From the NCBI RefSeq assembly GCF_014283215.1, contig NZ_JACOMF010000029.1, positions 1 to 64,000 on the forward strand: 64,000 nucleotides of DNA, read 5' to 3'. Both the position numbers and the translations under genes were made by a program. Position 1 is the stretch's first letter. Every line of letters starts with the position of its first letter. The stretch comes from Siccirubricoccus deserti (GTDB lineage: Bacteria > Pseudomonadota > Alphaproteobacteria > Acetobacterales > Acetobacteraceae). The notes under the pieces were generated by a model that saw only the letters and a list, made by a program, of their open reading frames with translations, was not told the DNA's origin and did not search any database. Shown piece after piece: positions 35,953-45,645 of this stretch.

Positions 35953-37701
35953 ATGGCCAGCCAGTCAGCGACGTTGCAGTCCACCGGGCCGCGGCCGATG
36001 ACGCGCGAGGAAAGGAAGGTGATCTTCGCTTCCTCACTCGGCACGGTGTTCGAATGGTATGACTTCTACCTCTATGGTTCGCTCGCCGTGATCATCGGCG
36101 CCAAGTTTTTCAGCCAATTCGATCCCGCGACCCGCAACATCTTCGCCCTGCTGGCCTTTGCCGCCGGCTTCCTGGTGCGGCCCTTCGGTGCCCTGGTCTT
36201 TGGCCGGCTGGGCGATCTGGTGGGGCGGAAATACACCTTCCTCGTCACCATCGTGATCATGGGCGCCTCGACCTTCATCGTCGGCGTGCTGCCCACCTCC
36301 GACCAGATCGGCATCAGCGCGGCGATCATCCTTATCATCCTGCGGCTGCTGCAGGGGCTGGCGCTGGGCGGCGAGTACGGCGGCGCCGCCACCTATGTGG
36401 CGGAACACGCGCCGCACGGCAGGCGCGGCTTCTACACCAGCTGGATCCAGACCACGGCGACGCTCGGCCTGTTCCTCTCGCTGCTGGTCATCCTTTTCAC
36501 CCGCACCGCGGTAGGGGAGGAAGCCTTCGCCGACTGGGGCTGGCGCGTGCCCTTCCTGCTCTCGGTCGTGCTGCTCGGCATTTCCGTCTGGATCCGGCTG
36601 CAGCTTGAGGAGAGCCCGGCCTTCGTGCGGATGAAGGCGGAAGGCACCCAATCCAAGGCGCCGTTGTCGGAGGCCTTCGGCCAGTGGCGGAACGCGAAGG
36701 TCGCGCTGATCGCGCTGCTGGGGCTGACCGCGGGCCAGGGCGTGGTCTGGTACACCGGCCAGTTCTACGCGCTGTTCTTCCTTCAAAGCATCCTGAAGGT
36801 CGATGGCTATACCGCCAACCTGCTGATCGCCTGGTCGCTGGTGCTCGGCACCGGCGGCTTCATCTTCTTCGGCTGGCTGTCGGACAAGATCGGCCGCAAG
36901 CCGATCATCCTGGCCGGCTGCGCCATCGCGGCGCTGACCTATTTCCCGCTGTTCCAGATGATGACACGGGAAGCCAACCCCGCGCTGTACCAGGCGCAAC
37001 AGACCATTCCGGTCACCATCCTGGCCGACCCGAAGGACTGCAACTTCCAGTTCAACCCGACCGGCACCGTTACCTTCACCTCCTCCTGCGACATTGCCAA
37101 GCAGGTGCTGGCCGGGCTCTCCGTGCCCTACCGCATGGAGGCGGCGGCGCCGGGCACCGTCGCCGCCGTCCAGGTCGGCGGCGCCTCAGTCCAATCCTTC
37201 GACGCGACCCGGGCCGGGGCGGAGGCCGCGGCGGCCCGCACCGCCTTTAATCGGGACGTGACGGCGGCGCTGACGGCGGCAGGCTACCCGCCGGCAGCCA
37301 ACCCATCCGTGGTGAAGATGGCGCATCCCTTCGACGTCTTCCGCGCGCAGACCGGCACGATTGTCGGCATCCTCTTCATCCTGGTGATCTACGTCACCAT
37401 GGTGTACGGGCCGATCGCCGCAGCGCTGGTCGAGCTCTTCCCGACCCGCATCCGCTACAGCGCCATGTCGCTGCCCTACCACATTGGCAATGGCTGGTTC
37501 GGCGGGCTGCTGCCGGCCACCGCCTTCGCACTGATCGCGGCGACCGGCGACATCTACTTCGGCCTCTGGTACCCGATCATCTTCGCCACCATGACCCTGG
37601 TCATCGGCCTGATCTTCGTGCCGGAGACCAAGGACCGCGACATCTTCGCCCAGGATGCAGCGGAGCCGGCGCCGGCCAGTACCATCGGCGCCCGCGCCTG
37701 A
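35953..37701 (+). CDS. MHS-family metabolite:H+ symporter with a large periplasmic insertion
   Basis: This 582-residue MFS protein matches the metabolite:H+ symporter group (shikimate, citrate, alpha-ketoglutarate type). The signature SLGTVFEWYDFYLYG begins helix 1, motif A is GRLGDLVGRKYTF, and LGGEYGGAATYVAEHAP is helix-4 typical. Family members are usually about 430 residues. The extra length is an insertion at residues ~340-462 between C-terminal helices, containing two cysteines in DCNFQF and SSCDIA and no membrane segment, so probably periplasmic. GGCGAGGA precedes the ATG. It is followed by a propionate-CoA ligase 96 bases later, suggesting uptake of a short carboxylate. Confidence 0.92.
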   Translation: MASQSATLQSTGPRPMTREERKVIFASSLGTVFEWYDFYLYGSLAVIIGAKFFSQFDPATRNIFALLAFAAGFLVRPFGALVFGRLGDLVGRKYTFLVTIVIMGASTFIVGVLPTSDQIGISAAIILIILRLLQGLALGGEYGGAATYVAEHAPHGRRGFYTSWIQTTATLGLFLSLLVILFTRTAVGEEAFADWGWRVPFLLSVVLLGISVWIRLQLEESPAFVRMKAEGTQSKAPLSEAFGQWRNAKVALIALLGLTAGQGVVWYTGQFYALFFLQSILKVDGYTANLLIAWSLVLGTGGFIFFGWLSDKIGRKPIILAGCAIAALTYFPLFQMMTREANPALYQAQQTIPVTILADPKDCNFQFNPTGTVTFTSSCDIAKQVLAGLSVPYRMEAAAPGTVAAVQVGGASVQSFDATRAGAEAAAARTAFNRDVTAALTAAGYPPAANPSVVKMAHPFDVFRAQTGTIVGILFILVIYVTMVYGPIAAALVELFPTRIRYSAMSLPYHIGNGWFGGLLPATAFALIAATGDIYFGLWYPIIFATMTLVIGLIFVPETKDRDIFAQDAAEPAPASTIGARA

Positions 37702-37797
37702 CGAACGCACCGCGGGGAAACCCGCGGCGCTTGGCGGCAGATGGCTGGACGCGGCACGCCGGCCTTGCCACCCTGCCGGCAAATCCGGGAGGACAGC

Positions 37798-39681
37798 ATG
37801 TCGAGCTACGACGCGACCTACGCGGCTGCCCAGGCCGCCCCCGAGGAGTATTGGGCCGCCGCCGCCCGGGCAATCGACTGGGACCGCGCGCCGGACCGAA
37901 GCTTCGATCCGTCGCTCGGTGCCTATGGCCGCTGGTTTCCCGGCGGGCGGCTGAACACCTGCCACAATGCCGTCGACCGCCATGTCGCCGCCGGCCGCGG
38001 CGACCAGCCGGCAATCCTTTACGACAGCCCGGTCACCGGCAGCCGCGCGACGATCACCTATGCCGCCCTGCAGCGGCGGGTGGCAAAGCTGGCGGGGGCG
38101 CTCGCCGCGCTCGGCGTCGGCGTCGGCGACCGGGTGGTGATCTACCTGCCGATGGTGCCAGAGGCGCCGGTGGCGATGCTCGCCTGCGCCCGGCTCGGCG
38201 CGGTGCATTCCGTGGTGTTCGGCGGCTTCGCCGCGGCCGAGCTGGCGGCGCGCATCGCCGATGCCGAGCCGAAGGTGATCATCTCAGCCTCCTGCGGAAT
38301 CGAGCCGGGGCGGGTGGTCGCCTACAAGCCGCTGCTCGACACCGCCATCGCGCTCTCACCGCACAAGCCGCTGGCCTGCCTGATCCTGCAACGGCCGGAA
38401 CAGTCCTGCGCGCTGACTCCGGGCCGCGACCGGGACCTGCTGGAGGCGGAGGCGGAAGCGCCGCCGCACCCCTGCGTGCCGGTGGCAGCGACCGACCCGC
38501 TCTACATCCTCTACACCAGCGGCACCACGGGGAAACCGAAGGGGATCGTCCGCGACAATGGCGGGCATGCGGTGGCGCTGCACAACTCCATGGGCCTGCT
38601 CTATGGCATCGGCCCGGGGGAGGTGATGTTCACCGCCTCCGATGTCGGCTGGGTGGTCGGGCACAGCTACATCGTCTACGCGCCGCTCCTGGTCGGCGCG
38701 ACCACCGTGCTGTTCGAGGGCAAGCCGGTCGGCACACCGGATGCCGGCACCTTCTGGCGGGTTTGCGCCGAGTACGGCGTGAAGGCGATGTTCACCGCCC
38801 CCACCGCGATCCGCGCCATCAAGCGCGAGGACCCGGAGGGCAAGCTGCTCGCGGCGCAGGACCTCTCGAAGCTGGGGACGCTGTTCCTGGCCGGCGAACG
38901 CTGCGACCCGCCGACCGCCGAATGGGTTGCGGCGCTGCTGCGGAAGCCGGTGATCGACCACTGGTGGCAGACCGAGACAGGCTGGAGCATCACCGGCAAT
39001 TTCCGTGGCCTCGGCCTGTTCCCGGCGCGCTTCGGCAGCGGCGGCAAGCCCGCCCCCGGCTACCATGTGGCGGCGCTGGACGAGGCCGGGCAGCCGCTGC
39101 CGCCGGGCGCCACAGGCACCCTGGCCATCCGCCTGCCGCTGCCGCCGGCATGCCTGCCCACCCTGTGGCAGGCCGAGGCGCGGTTCCGCCAAGCCTACCT
39201 CGAGACCTTCCCCGGCTGGTACAACACCTCCGACGCTGGGGTGGTGGACGCTGATGGCTATGTCTCGGTGATGTCGCGGACCGACGACATCATCAACGTC
39301 GCCGGCCATCGGCTCTCGACCGGGGCGATGGAGGAGGTGCTGGCGGCGCACCCGGATGTTGCCGAATGCGCCGTGGTCGGGATGAAGGACAGCCTGAAGG
39401 GCCAGGTTCCGCTCGGCCTGGTGGTGCTGAAATCCGGCGCCGGGAAGCCCGAGGCCGAGCTGGTGCGGGAGCTGGTGGCGCTGGTGCGCGACCGCATCGG
39501 GCCGGTGGCGGCCTTCAAGGATGCCAGGGTGGTCACCCGCTTGCCGAAGACCCGCAGCGGCAAGATCCTGCGGGCGACCCTGCGGCGGATCGCCGATGCC
39601 GAGGACTACACCGTGCCACCGACGATCGACGACCCGGCGATCCTCGACGAGATCGAGGCCAGGCTCCGGGCGGCGCCGTAG
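37798..39681 (+). CDS. prpE: Propionate-CoA ligase (PrpE-like acyl-CoA synthetase)
   Basis: The 627-residue ANL-family enzyme activates a short carboxylate with ATP and CoA. It has the AMP-binding motif YTSGTTGKPKG, the DVGWVVGHSYIVYAPLL segment typical of acetyl/propionyl synthetases, WWQTETGW, the hinge around SRTDDIINVAGHRLS, and the catalytic Lys in TRSGKILR near the C-terminus. GGGAGGA lies six bases before ATG 37798. The preceding MHS transporter is probably its substrate importer. The propionate preference is inferred from overall similarity to PrpE. Confidence 0.92.
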   Translation: MSSYDATYAAAQAAPEEYWAAAARAIDWDRAPDRSFDPSLGAYGRWFPGGRLNTCHNAVDRHVAAGRGDQPAILYDSPVTGSRATITYAALQRRVAKLAGALAALGVGVGDRVVIYLPMVPEAPVAMLACARLGAVHSVVFGGFAAAELAARIADAEPKVIISASCGIEPGRVVAYKPLLDTAIALSPHKPLACLILQRPEQSCALTPGRDRDLLEAEAEAPPHPCVPVAATDPLYILYTSGTTGKPKGIVRDNGGHAVALHNSMGLLYGIGPGEVMFTASDVGWVVGHSYIVYAPLLVGATTVLFEGKPVGTPDAGTFWRVCAEYGVKAMFTAPTAIRAIKREDPEGKLLAAQDLSKLGTLFLAGERCDPPTAEWVAALLRKPVIDHWWQTETGWSITGNFRGLGLFPARFGSGGKPAPGYHVAALDEAGQPLPPGATGTLAIRLPLPPACLPTLWQAEARFRQAYLETFPGWYNTSDAGVVDADGYVSVMSRTDDIINVAGHRLSTGAMEEVLAAHPDVAECAVVGMKDSLKGQVPLGLVVLKSGAGKPEAELVRELVALVRDRIGPVAAFKDARVVTRLPKTRSGKILRATLRRIADAEDYTVPPTIDDPAILDEIEARLRAAP

Positions 39682-39709
39682 CGGGCCGCCCCCGATGGGG
39701 CAGGCCCGC
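39681..39709. terminator. Hairpin terminator between prpE and the secretion adaptor gene
   Basis: A 12-bp stem with one bulged A (GCGGGCC-GCCCC / GGGGC-A-GGCCCGC) and a CGAT loop begins at the prpE stop. It lies between convergent genes and may serve both. There is no T-run. Confidence 0.5.
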
Positions 39710-39719
39710 GGCGCCATGC

Positions 39720-41159
39720 TCAATCCCGGAAGGCGCGGCGTGCCGCGTTGCGGATGGGCGAGAGCAGATAGGAGAGCGGCGTGCGCTCCTCGCCCAGCAC
39801 ATAGACCTCGGTTGGCATGCCGGCGCCCAGCCTGACATGCGGGTAGAGGTCGAGCACGGATTGGTCCAGCTCGGCCCGCAGCACGAAGAAGCTGACCCCG
39901 GCCTGGGTCTGCTGCGCATCCGCCGCCACATAGGTCACATGGCCGGGGAAGGTCGGCAACTCGCGGGTGCGGTAAGAGCTGAGCCGGACATTCACCCGCT
40001 GGCCGACCTGCACCTGCTCGATGTCGATCGGCATAACCTGCGCCTCGACGATGAAGCGGTCGCGGGCCGGGACCAGGTCCAGGATCGGCTGGCCGCTGCC
40101 GATGGTGGCGCCCGGGGTGAAGGCCTGGATGTTGGTGACCTTGCCGCTTTCCGGGGCCAGCACCTCGCGCCGGTTCAGCACGTCCTGCGCCGCCCGCAAT
40201 GCGCCGGCGGCGCTGGCGGTCTGGGTCTCCGTCGTCTGCAGGTCGGTGGCGATCTCCGACAGGCGGGTGAGGCGGATGGTCGCCAACTGCTTCTCCGCCT
40301 GGCTCACCTGCTCGCGCAGCTGGGCCTCCTGCGACATGGCGGTGGCGATGGCGGAGACGAAGCTGGCCTCGGTCCGCTGCAATTCCAGCACCGTGAAGCG
40401 GGAGGCGAAGCCCTGCGCCAGCAGCCGGGACAGGCCGGCGATCTGCTCGCGGGTGGAGCGCACCTGCGCCTCGGCCGCGTCGCGCTGACCGCGGACGCCG
40501 GAGATCTGTTCCCTGAGCTGGCTTATGGCGCGTTCCTGCACCGCTACCTGACCGTCGAAGGCGCCCCAGCGGGCACGGAACAGCGATTGCTCGACCTCGA
40601 TGAAGTTCAGCACCGAGGGGTTCTCGGCAGCGGCCCGCTGCACCTCCTCGGGGAATTCCAGGGTGCGACTCTCCGCCTGCTCGGCGCGCAGCCGGGCGAT
40701 ACGGGCACGTCCGCCCCAGTATTGCGCCCGCGCCTGGTCGGCCGACGCCTCCGCCTGGGTGACGTCGAGCTGGAGCAGCGGCTGGCCTTCCTGCACCAGC
40801 GTGCCGTCCTGCACCAGCAGCCTACGCAGGATGCCCGGCTCCAGCAGGTTCACCGTCTTGCGCCGGCCCTCGGGGATGAGCTGGCCGCTGGCGATCACCG
40901 CCTGCTCCATCTTCGTCATGGTCGCCCAGCCGACGAAGGGGACGATGCTGAGCGAAAGGGTGAGCAGCGCCATCCGGGCCACGCGGGCCACCGGCGGCGA
41001 CTGCACCCGGGCCTCCAGCTGGGCCTCGATGGACAGCGGCGGCGGCAGCGCGGTGGGCAGCCCGGTATCCGCCCGGACCAGCGACTGCCCAGCCCCTTGC
41101 CGCGTCTCCGGACGCTCCTCAATCAACTGTTGCAAGGCTGCCTCCCATGATGTCGGCAT
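39720..41159 (-). CDS. HlyD-family type I secretion periplasmic adaptor
   Basis: The 479-residue membrane-fusion protein links the inner-membrane ABC exporter to an outer-membrane TolC channel. It has a ~60-residue cytoplasmic tail, one membrane segment (~63-83), a split lipoyl domain, a long coiled-coil hairpin (~150-330) rich in Gln/Glu/Ala/Arg, and a C-terminal beta-barrel with VRLGAGMPTEVYVLGEERTPLSYL split over the end. This matches the PrtE/HlyD T1SS type. ATG 41159 overlaps the upstream ABC gene by 41 bases, so the real start might lie further inside. It is last in the secretion operon. Confidence 0.93.
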   Translation of the reverse strand: MPTSWEAALQQLIEERPETRQGAGQSLVRADTGLPTALPPPLSIEAQLEARVQSPPVARVARMALLTLSLSIVPFVGWATMTKMEQAVIASGQLIPEGRRKTVNLLEPGILRRLLVQDGTLVQEGQPLLQLDVTQAEASADQARAQYWGGRARIARLRAEQAESRTLEFPEEVQRAAAENPSVLNFIEVEQSLFRARWGAFDGQVAVQERAISQLREQISGVRGQRDAAEAQVRSTREQIAGLSRLLAQGFASRFTVLELQRTEASFVSAIATAMSQEAQLREQVSQAEKQLATIRLTRLSEIATDLQTTETQTASAAGALRAAQDVLNRREVLAPESGKVTNIQAFTPGATIGSGQPILDLVPARDRFIVEAQVMPIDIEQVQVGQRVNVRLSSYRTRELPTFPGHVTYVAADAQQTQAGVSFFVLRAELDQSVLDLYPHVRLGAGMPTEVYVLGEERTPLSYLLSPIRNAARRAFRD

Positions 41160-42924
41160 CCTGCTCGGCCGGGCGCACCTGCCAGGTGCCATCCCGTTCG
41201 AGCAGCAGGCGAAGATCGGTCACGTCGTTCCAGGTGCGCGGCTCATGCGTCACCACCAGCACCACCGCGCCGCGCGCCTTTGCCGCTTCCACCGCGCGGC
41301 GCATCATGCTGCGGGAATGGCCGTCGAGCCCGACCTCGGGCTCGTCCATCACCACCAGCGCAGGGTCGCGGTACAGCGCGCGCGCCAGACCGATCAACCG
41401 GCGCTGCCCGGCCGAGATGCCGCTGGTGCCGCCGGCCGGCGTCTGGTAGCCGAGCGGCAGCCGGCCGATCATCTCATGCGCGCCGGCGGCGCGGGCGGCG
41501 GCCACCACGTCGTCCGGCGCGGCATCCGGGCCGCGGCCGATGTTGCGGAACACGTCGCCTTCCAGCAGTTGCACATCCTGCGGCAGGTAGCCGATGCGGG
41601 CGCCGAGCTCGGCGCGGTCGCAATGCCATGTGTCCTGGCCGTCCAGCAGCACCCGGCCGGTGGTCGGCGGCATCAGCCCCAGCACCAGCCGCAGCAGGGT
41701 GGATTTGCCGACGCCGTTCGGCCCCTGCACCGTCATCATCGTGCCAGGCGCCACCCGCAGGTTGATGCCGGTGAGGATCGGTTTGGGGCGGCCTTCCGGC
41801 CAGAAGCCGAGGCCCTCGATCAACAGCCCGGTCGCCGCCTCCGGCTCCGGCGGGTGGACCTCCGGCGCGCCGTCCTGGCGCATCGCCTCGCGCAGCCGCC
41901 GCCAGGCCTGCACCGAGTTGCCCCAGCTCTCCCAGGAGCTGAACAGGCCCGAGAAGGGGCCGGTCGCCATGCTGACCAGCAGCATGGTGGCGAGCAGCAG
42001 GCCGACGGTTGCGGTGTGATCGACTACCAGCCAGAAGCAGCGGATGCTGCAGGCCATCAGGGTGAGGCTGGAGATGAAACTCTCCAACTCCTGAAGCGCG
42101 TCGGAACGCCGGCGGCTGGCGTCCATGCTGTCGAGCGCATTGGCGTATTTGCCGTGCCAGCGCAGCAGCGTGGCGGGCAACAGGCCGATGCCGCGCACCA
42201 TGTCCGGGTGCAGGAACTGGCCGCCGAGCTCAGCCGAAGTGTTGTCCAGCCGCCGTTTGCTCTCGGCCATGATAGGCCGGGTGGCGCGCAGCATGACCAG
42301 CCCGAGCAGGCTGGAGATGACGATGCCGGTGACGACGATGATCCCGAGCCAGACATCCAGGTAGAACAGCACCGCCACCGCCGCGACGGCGCCGATGACG
42401 TCGAGCAGGGCGGCTGGCGTGCGGCTGGAGAAGAAGCGCTGCACCGTGGCGATGTCACGGAGGATGGCCACCGCCGCGCTGACATCGGTACGGACCGCGT
42501 TACGGATCGCCGCCTGCATCGCCTCCATTCGCAGGCGCAGCCCGAAGCGTTCCGCCGCGGCGCCGAGCATCGCGCTGCGGAGATGTCCGTAGATCGCCGC
42601 GGCGATCATCGCGGCGACAAACAGCAGCGTCAGCCCGGTCAGCGTCGCCGTGTTGCCGCTTTCGATCACCCCGTCCGACAGGTGCTTCAGAAAGAGCACG
42701 AAGGCAAGCTGGCCGCAGGTGTGGCCGAGGGTGAGCAGCAGCAGCAGCAGCAGCGTGAAGGGCGTCATGCCGAACTCGCTCGGCCGCAGCTGGGCCAGGC
42801 GGCGGGCTGGTTCCGCGCGCGGTCGGTCGGTGGCGCGGCCTTCGCCGCCACGGGCATCGGCTTTGCCGCTGTTGTCAGGCGGCCGATTCATGCCGCCCCG
42901 GTTCCGGTCGTTCAGCGCGCTCAT
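41119..42924 (-). CDS. Type I secretion ABC transporter (permease-ATPase), second subunit
   Basis: The 601-residue half-transporter has a ~50-residue polar head, six membrane helices and an ATPase domain. ATPase motifs are Walker A GPNGVGKST (~400), Q-loop LPQDVQLL, signature ISAGQRRL, Walker B LVVMDEPEVGLD with the catalytic Glu, and H-loop VVTHEP. All appear competent. It resembles PrtD-type T1SS exporters without a peptidase domain. ATG 42924 overlaps the upstream paralogue's stop as ATGA. With two distinct subunits the working exporter is probably a heterodimer. Confidence 0.92.
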   Translation of the reverse strand: MSALNDRNRGGMNRPPDNSGKADARGGEGRATDRPRAEPARRLAQLRPSEFGMTPFTLLLLLLLTLGHTCGQLAFVLFLKHLSDGVIESGNTATLTGLTLLFVAAMIAAAIYGHLRSAMLGAAAERFGLRLRMEAMQAAIRNAVRTDVSAAVAILRDIATVQRFFSSRTPAALLDVIGAVAAVAVLFYLDVWLGIIVVTGIVISSLLGLVMLRATRPIMAESKRRLDNTSAELGGQFLHPDMVRGIGLLPATLLRWHGKYANALDSMDASRRRSDALQELESFISSLTLMACSIRCFWLVVDHTATVGLLLATMLLVSMATGPFSGLFSSWESWGNSVQAWRRLREAMRQDGAPEVHPPEPEAATGLLIEGLGFWPEGRPKPILTGINLRVAPGTMMTVQGPNGVGKSTLLRLVLGLMPPTTGRVLLDGQDTWHCDRAELGARIGYLPQDVQLLEGDVFRNIGRGPDAAPDDVVAAARAAGAHEMIGRLPLGYQTPAGGTSGISAGQRRLIGLARALYRDPALVVMDEPEVGLDGHSRSMMRRAVEAAKARGAVVLVVTHEPRTWNDVTDLRLLLERDGTWQVRPAEQDADIMGGSLATVD

Positions 42925-44654
42925 GCGGCAGCCCCGGTGCGGCGCGGCGATGCAACCCGGCGGACGCGGCCGACCATGCGCGATTGGTCCTCGCCAGCCG
43001 GCACCAACGTGCCGTTGCGCAGCGCCAGGACGCGGTCGGCCGCAGCCAGCAGGCTCGGCCGATGGGTGGTGAAGATCACCGCCGTTCCCTCCTCCCGCAG
43101 TACCGCCAGCAGGGTCGCGGCGCTGGCTTCGCCCTCCGCGTCGAGCGAGCCGGCCAGCTCGTCCAGGATCAGCAGCTTGGGCCTGCCGTACAGCGCCCGC
43201 GCCAGGGCGATGCGCTGGCGCTGGCCCATTGAGAGCTGGTGGCCCTGCAGCAGGGGCGTGGCATAACCGTTTGACAGGGCGATGATCGCCTCATGCGCCG
43301 TCGCCCGCTTGGCGGCGTCCAGCACCAGGGTCATCTGCGGCGCCTCCAGCCGGGCGATCACCTCGGCGACGGTGCCGCGCGACAGCAGCGGGTCCTGCGG
43401 CAGGTAGCCGACGTGCCGGGCCAGCTCGCGGCGGTCCCATTGGTGCATGGCGTGGCCATCCAGGTAGATGCCGCCGATGCTTGGCCGCATTACCCCCATC
43501 AGCAGCCGCAGCAGGGTCGATTTGCCGCTGCCCGAGGCGCCGACGATGGCGATGATCTCGCCCGGTTCCACCACCAGCTCGACGTTGCGCAGCAGAGGCG
43601 GGTGCGGGCCGCGGAAGGCGAAGGACATGTGCTCCACCACCAGCCGGCCTTCCGGGCAGGGGAAGGGCAGGCCCTCCGCCGGGCTGCCGCCCTCCTGCAC
43701 CAGCGCCCGCAACCGCTGCCAGGCGGCCCGGCTGTCGGCGATGGTGCGGATATAGGCGCCGATCCCCACGAAGGGGTTCACCAGCAAGCCGACCAGCATC
43801 AACGCGCCGCCGAGCAGGGCGTGGACGCTGGCGCCGTTGATGGCGAGGACGGCCATCGTCACCATGGTGGCGCCGCGGAAGGCCGACATCAAAATCTCCA
43901 GCGCCGTCCGCAGCCGCTCGGCCCGGCGTTCCGCCGTCCATGCCTCGCCCCCGCCGGCGGTGCTGACCTTGATCCATTCCTGCGCCAGGCTGGGCAGCAT
44001 GCCCATTGCCAGCACTGCTTCGCCGGACCGCATCGCATCCGCGGTCAGCCCATAGGCCCGCGCCTCGGCGGCGCCGTTGAGCGTCGCCGCGCGTTCGCTT
44101 GCTCGCGCCAGCAGGATGCTGAGGATGCTGGCCAGGATGCAGAAGACCAGCGCCACGATGCCGAAGGCAATGTGCATCAGGCTGATCAGCACCAGCAGGA
44201 CCGGCGTGACGATGAGGCTCACCACCACCTTGGCGGCCGGGCCGGCCAGGCTGGCGCGCAAGGTCTCGATGTCGTTCAGCACCTCGGCCGAAAGCGTTTC
44301 CGGCCGTCCGGCGCGTTGGGCGGTGGACAGCACCGCCGGCACCGCCAGTCGCTGCGCCGTGTAGCGCGCCATGGTACCGAGGGCATGGGCCTGCAGCGCC
44401 TTCAGCGCCGCCCCCACCGCCAGGGCGATCAGCCAGAAGACGCAGGCGGTCTCCAGCGTGCCGAGGCTCAAGGTCTGTGGCACCCGGGTGATCAGCGACA
44501 TCTTGTTCATGACGATGGCGAAGGCCAGCAGCATGCCCAGCACACCGAGGCCGGACACCAGGATCAGCCAGCCGCTGGCGGCCCGCAGGATGTCCTCGAT
44601 GGCCCGCCTGAGCAGGACCTCCGGCGATTGGGATGGCGCGGCCGTGCCCGACAT
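42921..44654 (-). CDS. Type I secretion ABC transporter (permease-ATPase), first subunit
   Basis: The 577-residue half-transporter of PrtD type has six membrane helices, then Walker A GASGSGKST (~370), Q-loop LPQDPLLSRG, signature LSMGQRQR, Walker B LLILDELAGSLD and H-loop FTTHRP. It contains a GAAEARAYGLT segment and the typical AYIRTIADSRAAWQRL coupling helix. Its sequence clearly differs from the next gene product, so they are paralogous partners rather than duplicates. It starts five bases after the upstream coiled-coil gene and overlaps the downstream ABC gene. Confidence 0.92.
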   Translation of the reverse strand: MSGTAAPSQSPEVLLRRAIEDILRAASGWLILVSGLGVLGMLLAFAIVMNKMSLITRVPQTLSLGTLETACVFWLIALAVGAALKALQAHALGTMARYTAQRLAVPAVLSTAQRAGRPETLSAEVLNDIETLRASLAGPAAKVVVSLIVTPVLLVLISLMHIAFGIVALVFCILASILSILLARASERAATLNGAAEARAYGLTADAMRSGEAVLAMGMLPSLAQEWIKVSTAGGGEAWTAERRAERLRTALEILMSAFRGATMVTMAVLAINGASVHALLGGALMLVGLLVNPFVGIGAYIRTIADSRAAWQRLRALVQEGGSPAEGLPFPCPEGRLVVEHMSFAFRGPHPPLLRNVELVVEPGEIIAIVGASGSGKSTLLRLLMGVMRPSIGGIYLDGHAMHQWDRRELARHVGYLPQDPLLSRGTVAEVIARLEAPQMTLVLDAAKRATAHEAIIALSNGYATPLLQGHQLSMGQRQRIALARALYGRPKLLILDELAGSLDAEGEASAATLLAVLREEGTAVIFTTHRPSLLAAADRVLALRNGTLVPAGEDQSRMVGRVRRVASPRRTGAAA

Positions 44655-44658
44655 GCGG

Positions 44659-45345
44659 TCAGCTCCAGGAATTCGCGACCGCCAACGCCATGGCGGCGCT
44701 CGCGGCACTGGCGAGCACGGCGATCAGCACCGCCTGCCAAGGGTCGAGCCGGCCGGGCGAGGCCGCCTCAGGCGTGGCGTCGGCCTGCGCCAGCTTGGCA
44801 TCCAGCCGCGACAGCCAGAGCTCCAGCTCATTGAGCCGGCGTTCCAGCGCCGCGTTGCTGCGGCCGATCGCGGCCACCGCCTCGGCGTCCGGCAGTTGCT
44901 CGGCACGGCTGCGGAAGGCGGCGAATTCGCCGCGGATCGCCTGCTGCTCGGCGGCCACCGCTTCGACCGTCCGCTGCAGCGTAGTGGTCACCTGGCTGTC
45001 GTCCTGGCGGCGCAGCCGGACGGTGATCGGGTAGCTGCCACCGTCGCCACCCTGCGCCATCAGCGTGAGTTCGGAGCGGCGATCGAACCATTCGGGTAGC
45101 AACGCGAATTCGAATGCGTGGCAGCCGTCGCCGATGCCGTTGGCGGCAAGGTCCGGCCGGGCGAAATCGGCGATGGTGCTGGCCACCGTCTCGCCGTCCA
45201 ACCGCAGCTCCACTGGTACCCGATGCGTCGGATAGCCCGCATCCCAGGCCCAGCCGTAGAGTCGGTCGGTCGTCGCATTGTCGATGAGGCCACGCACATC
45301 TGACGCCGGACGCGTGGCCTGGGTCGCCTGGTCACCCTCCGTCAT
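44659..45345 (-). CDS. GW-x-x-D domain, coiled-coil membrane-anchored protein of the secretion operon
   Basis: The 228-residue product has three parts. Residues ~18-112 form a beta-rich domain with GWAWD at 31-35, a VELRLDG strand, AxFxRPDL at 60-65 and a GIGDGCHAFEF segment. Similar domains occur beside glycosyltransferases. Residues ~120-190 are a heptad-like coiled coil, and ~203-225 form a C-terminal membrane anchor. The gene is five bases ahead of the first ABC subunit, so it is part of the exporter operon. ATG 45345 has GGGAG nine bases upstream; ATG 45390 is an alternative. No function is established. Confidence 0.72.
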   Translation of the reverse strand: MTEGDQATQATRPASDVRGLIDNATTDRLYGWAWDAGYPTHRVPVELRLDGETVASTIADFARPDLAANGIGDGCHAFEFALLPEWFDRRSELTLMAQGGDGGSYPITVRLRRQDDSQVTTTLQRTVEAVAAEQQAIRGEFAAFRSRAEQLPDAEAVAAIGRSNAALERRLNELELWLSRLDAKLAQADATPEAASPGRLDPWQAVLIAVLASAASAAMALAVANSWS

Positions 45346-45483
45346 GCGCGTAGTCTCCCGACCGGGCTGAACCGACTGCAGAACACTCATCCTTATGGTT
45401 CTCCCGAAACCGGCCCGCCGAAGTCGTGCGGCCGGTCGCCTGCGGTATCCATCCGGACCGCGGCTGGCACCCGACCGCTTCAA

Positions 45484-45503
45484 CTGAAGCAATCAGGCTT
45501 CAG
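45484..45503. promoter_or_regulatory. Inverted repeat in the gap between the glycosyltransferase and secretion genes
   Basis: CTGAAGC and GCTTCAG form a perfect 7-bp stem around AATCAG. It lies inside the only sizeable gap (about 300 bases, 45346-45645) of the minus-strand operon and could be an operator, an attenuator or an mRNA processing site. No T-run follows on the minus strand. Confidence 0.3.
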
Positions 45504-45645
45504 CCCCGTTGGCTGGCAGCGTGACTTGCGCTTTCGGTGCTTTAACCTCCGGCGGTCACGATTCCGACCGAGTTCCTCCGGGCGCCGATGATACTGGCGC
45601 GTGGCACGCCCGCCGAAGGCTTCGGCAAGCAGCAGCGGCGACACA

